Source: Phenylobacterium sp. LH3H17 (GTDB lineage Bacteria; Pseudomonadota; Alphaproteobacteria; Caulobacterales; Caulobacteraceae). Taken from it: DNA of 64,000 bases. The position numbers and the translations under genes are program-made. The first letter of the stretch is position 1; each line of letters starts with the position of its first letter. This document shows positions 24,669-33,998 of the stretch, one piece after another. The notes beneath the pieces are model-generated. The model made no database searches. It worked only from the letters and a program-made list of their open reading frames with translations, and was not told the DNA's origin. The DNA lies in assembly GCF_024298925.1 (NCBI RefSeq), contig NZ_CP101283.1, positions 2,981,001 to 3,045,000 of the forward strand, read 5' to 3'.

Positions 24669-26689
24669 CCGATGATCTTGCGCAGGCGCAGGAACAGGGC
24701 CCGGCCCCACTCCAGGTCACGCACGTCGGTATAGGCGATGGCCGCCGTGCCGCGCGGGCCGGCATAGACCTCACGGATGCGCCGGACGTCGCGCTCGCCG
24801 ATGTTCTGCGCCTCGATCCGGAGGATCAGGTCAGGGCGCGGCTTCAACTCGGCGAAGACGGTGACGAAGGTCTCGAACTTGCGGGTCTCGATCTCGGTCA
24901 GCCGGTAGAAGGTCTCGCGGAAGCCGCCGGAGACATCGACGCCCCAGATCGCCTTCCATTGCGGCAGGTCCTGGGTGAAGTGAGCGTCCCAACTCACGGG
25001 ATTTAAACCCGAAATCTCGCGCTGCTGCCCAGTCGCCGGATCGGTGACCGCCGACTCCCGCCAGGTGACCTGGCCGCGGAAGGTGGCGTTCTTCAAGCCC
25101 AGGCGGACCAGCGGCACGGCCAGGCTCGCGACCGCCTCGTCCTTGGTCCCCTCGCCTATATTGGCCGGACCATCGGCGACCACGACGCCCGAGCCGATGG
25201 GCGCGCGGTCGATCACGTCGGTGAGCTCGAAATGGCGCAGGGTCAGCACCCCCGCCCCGCTTCCCCAGAACCGCCGCTCGAAGGCTGCTTCGACCACCCA
25301 GGCCTGCTGCGGCGAGAGGTCGGGATTGCCGGCCAGGACCACGCCGGTGCTGGCCACCGAGGACGAGGCCACGAAGTCGTCGAAGTTGAGCTGGCTCACC
25401 TCGCGCTCCAGGCGCAGGCGCAGTTGGTCGGCGGCGTTCGGCGCCCAGGTGAGCGCCAGCCGGGGCTTAAGGAAGGACAGGGACTTCTCCAGCCGCACAT
25501 CGCCGGTCGAGGTGATCTTGGAGGCTTCCTGGCGCAGGCCGCCCTCCACCGTCAGTTCCGGCGTCGGCCGCCAGGTGGCGACGCCGAACACCTCGCCGCG
25601 CGTCTCCTCGACGCGGACATTGGCGGCGGGAACGGCGATGCGGGCGCCGTTGACGTTCAGGCTGGTCTCGGAGTCCAGACCGTTGAACGCCCCCTCGACC
25701 CCTAACTCCAGCGACAGCTTGTCGGTCTGGCGCCGGCGCAGGTTCACCCGCCCCACGCTCTCGGTGACCTTCTTGTCGCTGGCGAACAGCCGGTTGACCG
25801 CGGCGCTGGTGAAGCGGGCCTGAGTGTCGTTGTTGTTCCACTGCTGGAAGGCGACCACCTCCAGCGAGGTCGCGCCGAACCGGCGGGTGTAGCGCCCTCC
25901 CAGCTCGGCCTGCAGCCGGTCGACGCTGATCCGCTCGTCCTCGCGGGTGGCCGAAGGCACGCTCAGATGGTCGTAGAGCTCGATGTCGGAGATGTTGTCG
26001 AGATAGGCGCCGTTCACCCGCAGCCGGCCGCTGGCGAATGGGCTCTCGTAGGCGCCGATCAGCCATCGGCGCTCGCCCTGGGCGTCGGCGTCGACAAGCG
26101 AGCGGATCAGCACCTGGCCCGCAGGACCGTAGCGGGTGCGCGGTCCGTCGCCATAGCTGTCGTCGGGGCCTTTGCCGTGGACCATGGAGAGCTCGGCGAG
26201 CTTGCCGTCCCACCGCCACTGGCCCTCGGCGCGCAAGGCGTTCAGCACCCGGCCGTCGGCCAGGGGATGGACGGAGACGCTCACGGCGCCCCGCGTACCG
26301 GAGACCTGCTTGCGCACGACATTGGCCATCACCGTCCGGCCCTGCATGTCGATGCCCGGCGCGCCGCCGCGGATCACCTCAATGCGGAGGATGGAGCCGA
26401 TGGGGATGCGCTTGAGCACTTCCTCCAGGGTGTCGTTCTTGGAGACCGGCGGCTCGCCGTCGATCAGCACATTGCCGCCGGCGCCGGCCAGGCCCCGCAC
26501 GGCGGCGCCCTTGTCGAAGTTGAAGCCCGGCAGCCGCTGGACCATATCGAGCGCGGTGGATGTCCCCATCTCGGCGAAGAAGGCCGGCGGATAGGCGATC
26601 ACCCCTCCCGGCGGCTCCTGGGCGGCGGCCGGAGTCGAACAGAGGGTCGCCGCAAGCGCCGCGGCGGCGATGACGCCGGCAAGATTCAT
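24665..26689 (-). CDS. TonB-dependent outer-membrane receptor
   Basis: A 674-residue TonB-dependent receptor with a signal peptide ending TPAAAQ, a plug domain at about residues 40-150 (LDMVQRLPGFNFDKGAAVRGLAG and NVLIDGEPPVSKNDTLEEVLKRIP) and a beta-barrel ending in an aromatic-poor strand (ALFLRLRKIIG). I chose the ATG at MNLAGV, with AAGGGGAG twelve bases before it; an in-frame ATG 48 bases upstream would add a charged stretch before the signal. It is convergent with the beta-helix gene and overlaps it by four bases. The ligand is unknown. Confidence 0.88.
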   Translation of the reverse strand: MNLAGVIAAAALAATLCSTPAAAQEPPGGVIAYPPAFFAEMGTSTALDMVQRLPGFNFDKGAAVRGLAGAGGNVLIDGEPPVSKNDTLEEVLKRIPIGSILRIEVIRGGAPGIDMQGRTVMANVVRKQVSGTRGAVSVSVHPLADGRVLNALRAEGQWRWDGKLAELSMVHGKGPDDSYGDGPRTRYGPAGQVLIRSLVDADAQGERRWLIGAYESPFASGRLRVNGAYLDNISDIELYDHLSVPSATREDERISVDRLQAELGGRYTRRFGATSLEVVAFQQWNNNDTQARFTSAAVNRLFASDKKVTESVGRVNLRRRQTDKLSLELGVEGAFNGLDSETSLNVNGARIAVPAANVRVEETRGEVFGVATWRPTPELTVEGGLRQEASKITSTGDVRLEKSLSFLKPRLALTWAPNAADQLRLRLEREVSQLNFDDFVASSSVASTGVVLAGNPDLSPQQAWVVEAAFERRFWGSGAGVLTLRHFELTDVIDRAPIGSGVVVADGPANIGEGTKDEAVASLAVPLVRLGLKNATFRGQVTWRESAVTDPATGQQREISGLNPVSWDAHFTQDLPQWKAIWGVDVSGGFRETFYRLTEIETRKFETFVTVFAELKPRPDLILRIEAQNIGERDVRRIREVYAGPRGTAAIAYTDVRDLEWGRALFLRLRKIIG

Positions 26690-26810
26690 GGATTTGGGGC
26701 TCCCCTTCCCCAGGTCCCAGGTTAGGCGGCGTTTCATACCGAGCGCCAGAAAACTCCGCCCAGGGCGCGAGCTTTTGAAGGCCCCTGCGGCGCTGGCGCT
26801 ACAGCGAAGG

Positions 26811-27503
26811 TCAGGTCCTGCCGGTCACCGGGATCAGGGCCCCGGTCACGGCGCGCGCGTCGGGCGAGGCCAGGAACAGGATGACGGCCGCCAGATCCTC
26901 AGGCGCGACCCAGGCGGCGAAGTCGGCCTTCGGCATGTCGGCGCGGTTGGTCGGCGTGTCGATGATCGAGGGCAGGACCGCGTTGACGGTGACGTCGTCG
27001 GCCTTCAGTTCCTCGGCCAGGCTCTCGGTGAGCGCGTGCACCCCGGCCTTGGAGGCGGCGTAGGGTCCCATCCCCAGCGAGGCCTTGAGCGCGCCGTTGG
27101 CGCCGATATTGACGATGCGCCCCGCCGGGCTGCGCTTGAGGTGCGGGATGGCCGCCCGGCTGGTGTTGGCCGCGGTCTGGACGTTCATCAGGAACAGCCG
27201 GTGCCAACTCTCCATGAGGCTGTCCTCAAGGGTCACCCACTTGAAGCCGCCGGCCACGTTGATCACGGCGTCGAGCCCGCCGAATCGATCGGCCACCGCG
27301 TCGATGGCGGCGCCGGCGGCCACGGCGTCGGTGAGGTCCACCCCGCCCAGCATGATCGCCTCCGGCCCGCAGGCCGCCAGGGCGTCGGAGTGCTTGGCGT
27401 GGTCGATCAGGGCCACGCGGGCCCCTTGCGCGGCGGCCGCCTTGGCCACCGCCGAACCCAGGACACCGGACGCGCCCGTGATAGCGAAGACGCGTCCGGC
27501 CAT
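26811..27503 (-). CDS. Short-chain dehydrogenase/reductase
   Basis: A 230-residue SDR with the cofactor motif TGASGVLG at residues 9-16, NVAGG around residue 83 and the catalytic Y-x3-K (YAASK). D37 after the second strand (LIDHAK) suggests NAD(H) rather than NADP(H). It follows the thiolase gene by 12 bases in the same direction, so it may act on an acyl-CoA or hydroxyacyl substrate in the same pathway, but it is not a typical PhaB. Confidence 0.88.
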   Translation of the reverse strand: MAGRVFAITGASGVLGSAVAKAAAAQGARVALIDHAKHSDALAACGPEAIMLGGVDLTDAVAAGAAIDAVADRFGGLDAVINVAGGFKWVTLEDSLMESWHRLFLMNVQTAANTSRAAIPHLKRSPAGRIVNIGANGALKASLGMGPYAASKAGVHALTESLAEELKADDVTVNAVLPSIIDTPTNRADMPKADFAAWVAPEDLAAVILFLASPDARAVTGALIPVTGRT

Positions 27504-27515
27504 GGGTCTTCCTTC

Positions 27516-28688
27516 TTAGAGGCGCTCGACGATCGTGACGTTGGCCATACCACCGCCTTCGCACATGGTCTGCAGGCCGTACTTGCCGCCGCGCTGCTCC
27601 AGTCCGTTCAGCAGGGTGGCCATCAGCTTGGCGCCCGAGGCGCCCAGCGGGTGACCCAGGGCGATAGCGCCGCCGTTGGCGTTCACCTTGTCGCGGTCGG
27701 CGCCCAGGTGCTTGATGAAGGCGACGGGCACGGAGCCGAACGCTTCGTTGACCTCGAACAGGTCGATGTCGTCGATCTTCATGCCGGCCTTCTTCAGGGC
27801 CCGCTCGGTGGCCGGGATCGGGGCCTCCAGCATGATCACCGGGTCATGGCCCAGCAGGGACAGGTGGTGGATACGGGCCAGCGGCTTGACGCCCAGTTCC
27901 TTGAGGCCCTTTTCCGAGACCACCATCACGCCCGAGGCGCCGTCGCAGATCTGGCTGGACGAGGCCGCGGTCAGACGGCCGCCGTCGCGCAGCAGCTTGA
28001 CGCCCTTGATGCCGTCCAGGCTGGCGTCGAAGCGGATGCCCTCGTCGATATTGTGGACGGTGACATTGCCTTCGGCGTCGGTGATCTCGATGCCCACGAT
28101 CTCGTTCTTGAAGGCCCCGGCCTGGGTCGCCGCGATGGCCCGCTGGTGGGACTGATAGCTGTACTCGTCGATCTCATCGCGGGTCAGGCCGTACTTTTCG
28201 GCCACCATCTCGGCGCCCATGAACTGGCTGAACTGGATGTTGGGGTACTGCTTCTGGATGCCCGGGCTCATATAGGTGCCGAAGCCGTTCTGGGCCGGCA
28301 GCGCGGCCGACAGGCCCATGGGCACGCGGGTCATGCTCTCGACGCCCGCGGCGATCACGACGTCCATGGTGCCGCTCATCACGGCCTGGGCTGCGAAGTG
28401 CAGGGCCTGCTGCGAGGAGCCGCACTGGCGGTCCACGCTGGTGCCGGGCACGCTCTCGGGCAGGCGCGAGGCCAGCACGGCGTTGCGCGCCACGTTGATC
28501 CCCTGCTCGCCTACCTGGCCGACGCAGCCCATGACCACGTCCTCGACCAGGGCGGGATCGGCGCCCGTGCGGTCGATGAGGTCGTTGAGCACCACGGCGC
28601 CCAGGTCGACCGGATGCCAGTCCTTCAGCTTGCCGCCCTTGCGGCCGCCGGCCGTGCGGGTGGCTGCAACGATATAGGCTTCGCCCAT
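27516..28688 (-). CDS. Acetyl-CoA acyltransferase (thiolase)
   Basis: A 390-residue thiolase. The nucleophile C89 (VDRQCGSSQQ), H346 (ALGHPLGASGAK) and the second cysteine C376 (MCEGGGMA) are all in place. It could make acetoacetyl-CoA or cleave 3-ketoacyl-CoA; the RQCGSSQ form is closer to beta-oxidation FadA-like thiolases than to PhaA. It is paired with the downstream SDR. Length is normal. Confidence 0.93.
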   Translation of the reverse strand: MGEAYIVAATRTAGGRKGGKLKDWHPVDLGAVVLNDLIDRTGADPALVEDVVMGCVGQVGEQGINVARNAVLASRLPESVPGTSVDRQCGSSQQALHFAAQAVMSGTMDVVIAAGVESMTRVPMGLSAALPAQNGFGTYMSPGIQKQYPNIQFSQFMGAEMVAEKYGLTRDEIDEYSYQSHQRAIAATQAGAFKNEIVGIEITDAEGNVTVHNIDEGIRFDASLDGIKGVKLLRDGGRLTAASSSQICDGASGVMVVSEKGLKELGVKPLARIHHLSLLGHDPVIMLEAPIPATERALKKAGMKIDDIDLFEVNEAFGSVPVAFIKHLGADRDKVNANGGAIALGHPLGASGAKLMATLLNGLEQRGGKYGLQTMCEGGGMANVTIVERL

Positions 28689-28773
28689 GATTCCGCTCCC
28701 GAGATTTGCGCGTCGTTCGCGCGTCGGAGGCTATTTAGGAGGTCGACGCGGCGTAAGCCAACCTCGCTTGAAG

Positions 28774-29688
28774 TTAGGCTGGAAGCAGCATTCCGGGGCG
28801 CTTGGAGTCCAGCCGGAAGCTGGTCGGCAGCACCCGTTCCTGGGGCGCCTGGAGCTTGAGCGCCTTGGCCGCGCGGGCGATGGCCAGCTTACCCAGCGCG
28901 ACCGGCGTGAAGCCGTCCTGGATGCTCGGCCGCGCGCCCAGCCGGCGCCGCAAGACGCCGTTGGCGTAGATCACATTGGCCCGCATCAGGGCCCGCGGCG
29001 TCATGAACTCGATGGAGAGCGAGACATTGAGCATCGGCCCGTTCTCGATCCGGTGTGGGGCGTTCTGCTTCCAGGTGACCATTTGGCCGGGGGTCAGGTC
29101 ATGGACTTCTGCGCCGGCGTCCCAGGCCGGGTCGAAGGTGAACTGCTCGGCGGTTTCCTTGAGCACGATCCGCTCCAGCGTCTCCTGGCCCACATAGGGG
29201 TCGGCCACCGGATAGACCCAGACCCGCTTCTGGCCGCGGAGCTGCCACAGCGACACCAGCGGCACGTCGAGATGGTAGAACACCTGGGCGTTGGCCGAGG
29301 AGATCAGCATGCCCAGGTCGCGCTTGAAGGTCCTCAGGCCCGGACTCATCGCCTCCTTCTCGGCGAAAATCTCATCGCCCAGCCGCGCGTATTCGGGAAG
29401 GTGGTCGTTGGTCTGGCGCAGGTTCAGCCAGATGCGGCCGGCCTGGGCGGCCTCCAGCAGCTTCGAGCCCGACAGCCCGTTCGCCGCGCCCTTGCGCCAG
29501 GTCGTCCAGGCCACCGGGTCCCCGCCCATGGTGAAGACACCCAGCTTCTCGCGCGGATAGCGGTCGAGCAGCTCCTCGAGCCCCGCGTCGGAGAACATCG
29601 GGCGCTCGTGCAGCCCGTGCCGGAAGGCCAGGTTGGCCTTGCCGAAGGCCGCGCCCTTCTGCGGCGTCCAGTCGGTGATCAGGCTCAT
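28774..29688 (-). CDS. Cupin/JmjC-like Fe(II)/2-oxoglutarate oxygenase-type protein
   Basis: A 304-residue soluble protein. H139-x-D141 in FYHLDVP and H212 in APHRIENG fit the HxD...H iron triad of cupin/JmjC-like 2-oxoglutarate oxygenases, and WQLRGQKRVWVYP between them is the typical strand pair. The N-terminal 100 residues are specific to this protein. It overlaps the glycosyltransferase gene by four bases (ATGA), so it should act in the same pathway, perhaps hydroxylating a sugar or a peptide side chain. The substrate is unknown. Confidence 0.7.
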   Translation of the reverse strand: MSLITDWTPQKGAAFGKANLAFRHGLHERPMFSDAGLEELLDRYPREKLGVFTMGGDPVAWTTWRKGAANGLSGSKLLEAAQAGRIWLNLRQTNDHLPEYARLGDEIFAEKEAMSPGLRTFKRDLGMLISSANAQVFYHLDVPLVSLWQLRGQKRVWVYPVADPYVGQETLERIVLKETAEQFTFDPAWDAGAEVHDLTPGQMVTWKQNAPHRIENGPMLNVSLSIEFMTPRALMRANVIYANGVLRRRLGARPSIQDGFTPVALGKLAIARAAKALKLQAPQERVLPTSFRLDSKRPGMLLPA

Positions 29689-30617
29689 GCGCCAGCCCTC
29701 AGGCCATAGAAGTGGATCTTGAACGGACCCCACCACAGGGTCTTGCCCAGGCCCCGGGCCGCACGGTCCAGGGTGGGCGCGAAATCGGGGGCGCGGATCA
29801 GCCACTTGAACCCGGCGAGCGCCCCGAACACGGCCGCCTGGACCAGGCCCTGGGCCATCCAGCCGGCCACGCCCAGATGGTCGGGCGGGCTGGCCGCGGC
29901 GCAGGCCGAGGCCGGGCCCTGGCCATAGGCGAAGGCGCGGCGGATCGTATAGCGCAAGGTCAGGCGGGCCGGCACGGGGTCCTCCCAGACCCAGGCCGCC
30001 GGCTCCCAGGCGAACTTCGCGCCATCGCGCCGCATCTGGCCGAACAACAGATCGTCCTCGCCGCCGATGTGGTTGCGGATGGCGGAGAACGGAGCCTTGG
30101 GGTGCGGCAGGGCGGCGCGGCGCAGCAGCGAACAGCCGCAGCCGTAATAGTGGTCGAGCAGGCCCGCCTCGGCCGGTCCCTCGCGGGAGAAGAACTTCTC
30201 CAGATAGTCTCGGTGGGCGACGGTGGTTTCCGGCGCCCGGCCCCGCACCGGTCCGAAAACCACGTCGGCCTGGTGTCGCGCCATGGCGGCCAGCAGGGCG
30301 GCGAGCCAGCCCTCAGGCGCCTCCTCGTCATCGTCAAGGAAGGCGATCAGGTCCCCCTTGGCCCGGGCCATGGCGGCATTGCGCGCATTGGCGACGCCGG
30401 GTGCGGGCTCGTGGACATAGGTCACCGGGAACGGCGCCTCGTCGGCGAGCGCGCGAACCGTGGCGCGCGCGGAATCGACCTGGTCGTTGTCGACGATGAT
30501 CAACTCGAGCTCGTTCAGGTCGACGCCGATCTGCCGAAAGGTCGAGAGCGCGGCCGTGATCAGGCCGTCCCGGCGGCGCTGGGTCGGGATGATCAGGCTG
30601 ACCAGCGGTGCGCTCAT
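29685..30617 (-). CDS. Family 2 glycosyltransferase
   Basis: A 310-residue GT2 protein with the GT-A opening VSLIIPTQRRRDGL, the nucleotide-sugar-binding DDD (AFLDDDEEAPEGW, near residue 95) and GGEDDLLFGQM. A hydrophobic segment near the C-terminus (MAQGLVQAAVFGALAGFKWL) may attach it to the membrane. It lies between the acetyltransferase (four bases upstream) and the oxygenase-like gene, with overlap to the latter, forming a three-gene unit. Confidence 0.88.
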   Translation of the reverse strand: MSAPLVSLIIPTQRRRDGLITAALSTFRQIGVDLNELELIIVDNDQVDSARATVRALADEAPFPVTYVHEPAPGVANARNAAMARAKGDLIAFLDDDEEAPEGWLAALLAAMARHQADVVFGPVRGRAPETTVAHRDYLEKFFSREGPAEAGLLDHYYGCGCSLLRRAALPHPKAPFSAIRNHIGGEDDLLFGQMRRDGAKFAWEPAAWVWEDPVPARLTLRYTIRRAFAYGQGPASACAAASPPDHLGVAGWMAQGLVQAAVFGALAGFKWLIRAPDFAPTLDRAARGLGKTLWWGPFKIHFYGLRAGA

Positions 30618-30621
30618 CGGA

Positions 30622-31764
30622 TCAGGCGGCCTCCGCCACGCTGGATCCGCCGCGCGCCTTGGCGGCCAGAGCGTCGGCCAGGCCCGCGGCGCGGTCGGCG
30701 AGCGAGAGTTCGGTCGCTGAGATCACGTCCAGCCGACGGCGGAAGCTGCCGACCAGGCCGGCGCGATTGGCGCCGGCGAGCGCCCAGGCCTGTTCGGAGG
30801 CTTGCGCCATCAGCCCGCGCGATCCGGTGCTGGTGGCCGTGCCCTCGGCGACGACGCGGGTGTCCAGGGCGTAAGGCCGCTTGTAGTGGTCATGGCCGGG
30901 ACCCAGATCGTAGGTGGTCAGTCCAAGCGCAGGCATGGCGGCGATGGCCCGTTGCAGGAACACCTGTCCGGGCGACCAGGCGGCCAACTCCGGATCGGTC
31001 GAGGCGATCCACGGATGGTAGACGCCGCCGACGCGGATGCCGAAATGGCCGGCCACCAGCCGCTCGCCCGCATAAAGGTTGATCATCAGCCCCTGGAAGT
31101 CGCCGCGATCGCGATTGAACAGCGAGGCCATCAGGGCCCGGGTCCAGCTCGGACGCAGAAAGTCGTGAGAGCCGGTGCGGACCAGCTGGGCCCGCTTCCA
31201 GGCGATCAGCCTGTCGAAGGCCTCGGGATCACGGTCGGGGGCGCGGATGGAAAGTTCGCCCACCTCGCGGTCCAGCTTGTGGTCGAGACGGCGATAGTTT
31301 TTGAACCGCTTTGGGCTCTCGACGCGCAGGGCTTCCAGATAGGCGTCGGCCGAGCCGCCCAGGTTGATCTGATAGGCCTCGCGCGAATTGACCAACCCGG
31401 AGCCGAAGGCGTTGTTGGGATCGACCAGGCCCGTGAAGCGGTAGGCGGCCAGGCCCGCGACGGTCAGGGCGTGTTCGGCGTCCAGGCCCGACGCCCCCAC
31501 GAGGCCGTGATAGTCCGAAAGCGGCGCGCCGATCGGACGGGCGAAACCGCCAGGCCGGCGATGATAGGCCAGGAACCCGGCCACCCGCTCCGGCCAGCGC
31601 CAGACCGTCACGCGCGCGTCGGCGCGCACCTCGCCCACGGCCAGGGCGAAATCGGGGCCCAGCAGGGGATTGGCGAAGTCCGGCCGCGAGGCGCAGAGTC
31701 CGCGCCAGGTGGCGATGTCGGACTCCGATAGGTAGACCGGATGAAAGGTTTCGGCGGTCAGCAT
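30622..31764 (-). CDS. GNAT-fold BcsL/CelD-type acyltransferase
   Basis: A 380-residue protein of the Acetyltransf_6 (BcsL/CelD, FemAB-like) type. The core at about residues 140-305 includes SPKRFKNYRRLDHKLDREVGEL, AGERLVAGHFGIRVGGVYHPW and TYDLGPGHDHYK, all usual for the family. Such proteins work in polysaccharide or cell-surface modification. It is the first gene of the trio with GT2 and the oxygenase-like protein. No signal peptide or membrane segment. Confidence 0.82.
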   Translation of the reverse strand: MLTAETFHPVYLSESDIATWRGLCASRPDFANPLLGPDFALAVGEVRADARVTVWRWPERVAGFLAYHRRPGGFARPIGAPLSDYHGLVGASGLDAEHALTVAGLAAYRFTGLVDPNNAFGSGLVNSREAYQINLGGSADAYLEALRVESPKRFKNYRRLDHKLDREVGELSIRAPDRDPEAFDRLIAWKRAQLVRTGSHDFLRPSWTRALMASLFNRDRGDFQGLMINLYAGERLVAGHFGIRVGGVYHPWIASTDPELAAWSPGQVFLQRAIAAMPALGLTTYDLGPGHDHYKRPYALDTRVVAEGTATSTGSRGLMAQASEQAWALAGANRAGLVGSFRRRLDVISATELSLADRAAGLADALAAKARGGSSVAEAA

Positions 31765-31821
31765 CAGATCACCAGTCTAGCTTGTCCCGGTTAGGGAAAG
31801 ATGGACCGGCCGATGCAAGGC

Positions 31822-32319
31822 TCAGACCGAAAATGTATCCCGGAGAATGGTTTGCAGCCAGGCCGCGTCGGTCTCGTCGAAGGCTGCCGGCTCCGCGGAG
31901 TCCACGTCGAACACAGCGATCAGCTCGCCGCCCTTTCCGAACACCGGCACGACGATCTCGCTGGCCGAGCGGCTGTCGCAGGCGATGTGTCCGGGAAAGG
32001 CGTGGACGTCGGCCACCACCTGGGTCTGGCCGCTCTCCGCCGCCGCGCCGCAGACCCCGCGCCCATAGGCGATGCGCAGGCACCCCAGGGTGCCCTGGTA
32101 GGGCCCAACCACCAGCTCGCGCGGCCTGTCGGGATCGACCACATAGAAGCCGGTCCAGAAATAGCTGTCGAATGTCGCCGCCAGCATGGATGCGACGGTG
32201 GCCATCCGCGCGGTCAGGTTCGGTTCGCCATCGAGGACGGCGGCGATTTCCTCGGCGACGGCGCCGTAACGCGCGGCCTTGTCGGCAGGCAGGATGAGGT
32301 CGTTGAAGGCTTCAGCCAT
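31822..32319 (-). CDS. msrC: Free methionine-(R)-sulfoxide reductase (GAF domain)
   Basis: A 165-residue GAF-domain enzyme that reduces free Met-R-sulfoxide. The three redox cysteines of the family are present at C80, C90 and C114, in LGCLRIAYGRGVCG and FPGHIACDSRSASEIVVPV. Length and motif spacing match E. coli fRMsr (YebR/MsrC). It stands alone, with 22 bases to the response regulator gene upstream. Confidence 0.93.
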   Translation of the reverse strand: MAEAFNDLILPADKAARYGAVAEEIAAVLDGEPNLTARMATVASMLAATFDSYFWTGFYVVDPDRPRELVVGPYQGTLGCLRIAYGRGVCGAAAESGQTQVVADVHAFPGHIACDSRSASEIVVPVFGKGGELIAVFDVDSAEPAAFDETDAAWLQTILRDTFSV

Positions 32320-32341
32320 GGCCGCCTATATACGAACGCCC

Positions 32342-33205
32342 TCAGGCAGCCGCCATAGCATCCAGATCCTCGGATCCGAGCAGGTTGGCGATGGTCGTGA
32401 AATGACCCTCGATGATCTTGATGTCGCACAGCTCGGGCAGGCCCACCTCGTCGACATATTCCACCAGGGCCACGGCCGCCCACTCGACGGCCTTGTCGCG
32501 CACCTGGCGGGCGCGAAACACCGTGTGCTGCATCACCCGATGGATCATCTGCAGGGTCGGCCGATCCACGGTCCCACGCGCCGAGATCATCCGGCGCATG
32601 GCGTCGAGCTCGACCCGGATGGTATCGCGCGCCTCGGCGCGGCCGCCGGTATCGGAGACCTCGACCGGGTCCTCGCCGCGGCGCATCGGGCCGGAATAGT
32701 TGAGCTCCACCCGTCGGCGGCGGCAGGGGCCGACATAGACCTCACTGACGATGAACGGCCTGGGCTTGGTCAGGACGAGCTGGATCCGCGACAGCAGGGC
32801 CGCGGGCGTGAACGGCTTGATGACGAACTCGTTGACCCCGGCCAGCCGCGCCCGGTGCACATGGCCCGCGCTGCGCTCGCTGGTGACCATTACGATCGGC
32901 ACCTCGGGATTGGGCACCCGCGGGTCGGGGATGACGGCGGCGCGTCGGATCGAGCGGGTCAGCTCCATGCCGTCCATGAACGGCATCCGGGAGTCGGTGA
33001 AGATCATGTCGGGCTGGCGATGATACAGCACTTCGCGGGCCTTCAGACCATCGGAGGCGGTGTACACCTCGCCAACCCCGGCCGCGCGCAGGACGTCGCC
33101 GATCAGGCGCACCGTATTGGAGTGATCATCCACGACCAGGATCGTCATGCCCGAAAGATCGCCGGGCGTGAGGCTCGAACTCGGCAGTCTTCGGCGATCG
33201 CTCAT
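32342..33205 (-). CDS. Response regulator with an unrecognised output domain
   Basis: A 287-residue protein starting at MSDRRRLP. Residues 21-140 are a receiver domain with acidic pair D26/D27, phospho-acceptor D71 (MIFTDSRMP), T108-S109 and K130 (VIKPF). The C-terminal 145 residues (from PRPFIVSEVYVGPCRRRR) have no HTH, GGDEF, EAL or kinase motif; they are mostly helical and end with a segment rich in hydrophobic helix (VRDKAVEWAAVALVEYVDE). The partner kinase is not nearby. Possibly a protein-binding or enzyme output. Confidence 0.82.
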   Translation of the reverse strand: MSDRRRLPSSSLTPGDLSGMTILVVDDHSNTVRLIGDVLRAAGVGEVYTASDGLKAREVLYHRQPDMIFTDSRMPFMDGMELTRSIRRAAVIPDPRVPNPEVPIVMVTSERSAGHVHRARLAGVNEFVIKPFTPAALLSRIQLVLTKPRPFIVSEVYVGPCRRRRVELNYSGPMRRGEDPVEVSDTGGRAEARDTIRVELDAMRRMISARGTVDRPTLQMIHRVMQHTVFRARQVRDKAVEWAAVALVEYVDEVGLPELCDIKIIEGHFTTIANLLGSEDLDAMAAA

Positions 33206-33263
33206 CTGTTCGCGCGTCCAGGAATGATGGCCTGAACTTGCCGGACGAACGTTGAAATCGGGT

Positions 33264-33998
33264 TTACCGGTGAAGCTTGTGGGCCGCGAGGGCCTCGTAG
33301 TAGGGGCGCGCCTGGTCGGCGATGCGCCGCAGGTCATCGGAGAGTGACGACGCGGCCCGGGACTCGGGCGCCTCGAATCCGGTCGAGCGCTCCACCGCGT
33401 CGTACCAGGCCGGTGCCCAGACCCCGTCGGTGTCGCGCCGCCCGGCGGGCCAGCTCAGCATCTCGTCGCGGAAGGGGATGGCCAGCGCCGCGCAAAGCGC
33501 AGTGAGCATGCCGCGCGGGTCGGCGCGGACATCGGCGCCCAGCACCACCGGCGGGGCGACGCCCAGGCTATCGCACTCACGGACGAACAGTTCGTGCTGC
33601 CGCACGACGCCGATGTCCTCCAGGGTCACCTCGGCGCGCTTGACCGTATACGAGGCGAGCACGGCCTCGGGCTCGCGGATCAGGAAGGCGTTGCGGCAGG
33701 CCCGCGTCCAGTCCAGGCCGAAGCCCGGCAGCATGTGGTGGGTCATGTGCTTCTGGTAGAAGACCGCCGCCCCGTCCGGCGCACCCCCGGCCATGGCCGC
33801 GGCCACTTCCCCCCAGTCCAGCGGCTGCGAGGCGAGAACCTCCTCGCGCATCGGGTGGTCCAGGCCGGTCTCCGCCAGATAGGCGGCGTAGAACGGCTCA
33901 TCGACCACGGCGGTGTCCGGCCGGTTCTCGAAGGCCCGCATCATCGCCGTGGAGATGTTGCGCGGCCCCGACCACATGGCGACCCGCACCGTTTCCAT
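33264..33998 (-). CDS. Sulfotransferase-family P-loop protein
   Basis: A 244-residue protein with the 5'-phosphosulfate-binding loop SGPRNISTAM at residues 10-19 and the sulfotransferase-like EPFYAAYL stretch. A later LIREPEAVLASY fits the 3'-phosphate-binding region. Relatives sit beside branched-chain aminotransferase-like genes, as here, where its ATG overlaps the stop of the fold-IV aminotransferase gene (TGATG). The acceptor is unknown. Confidence 0.78.
   Translation of the reverse strand: METVRVAMWSGPRNISTAMMRAFENRPDTAVVDEPFYAAYLAETGLDHPMREEVLASQPLDWGEVAAAMAGGAPDGAAVFYQKHMTHHMLPGFGLDWTRACRNAFLIREPEAVLASYTVKRAEVTLEDIGVVRQHELFVRECDSLGVAPPVVLGADVRADPRGMLTALCAALAIPFRDEMLSWPAGRRDTDGVWAPAWYDAVERSTGFEAPESRAASSLSDDLRRIADQARPYYEALAAHKLHR

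Noticed and set aside
26670..28859. 729-codon plus-strand open frame over the SDR and thiolase
   Set aside because: Shadow of two real enzymes; no ribosome binding site or domain.
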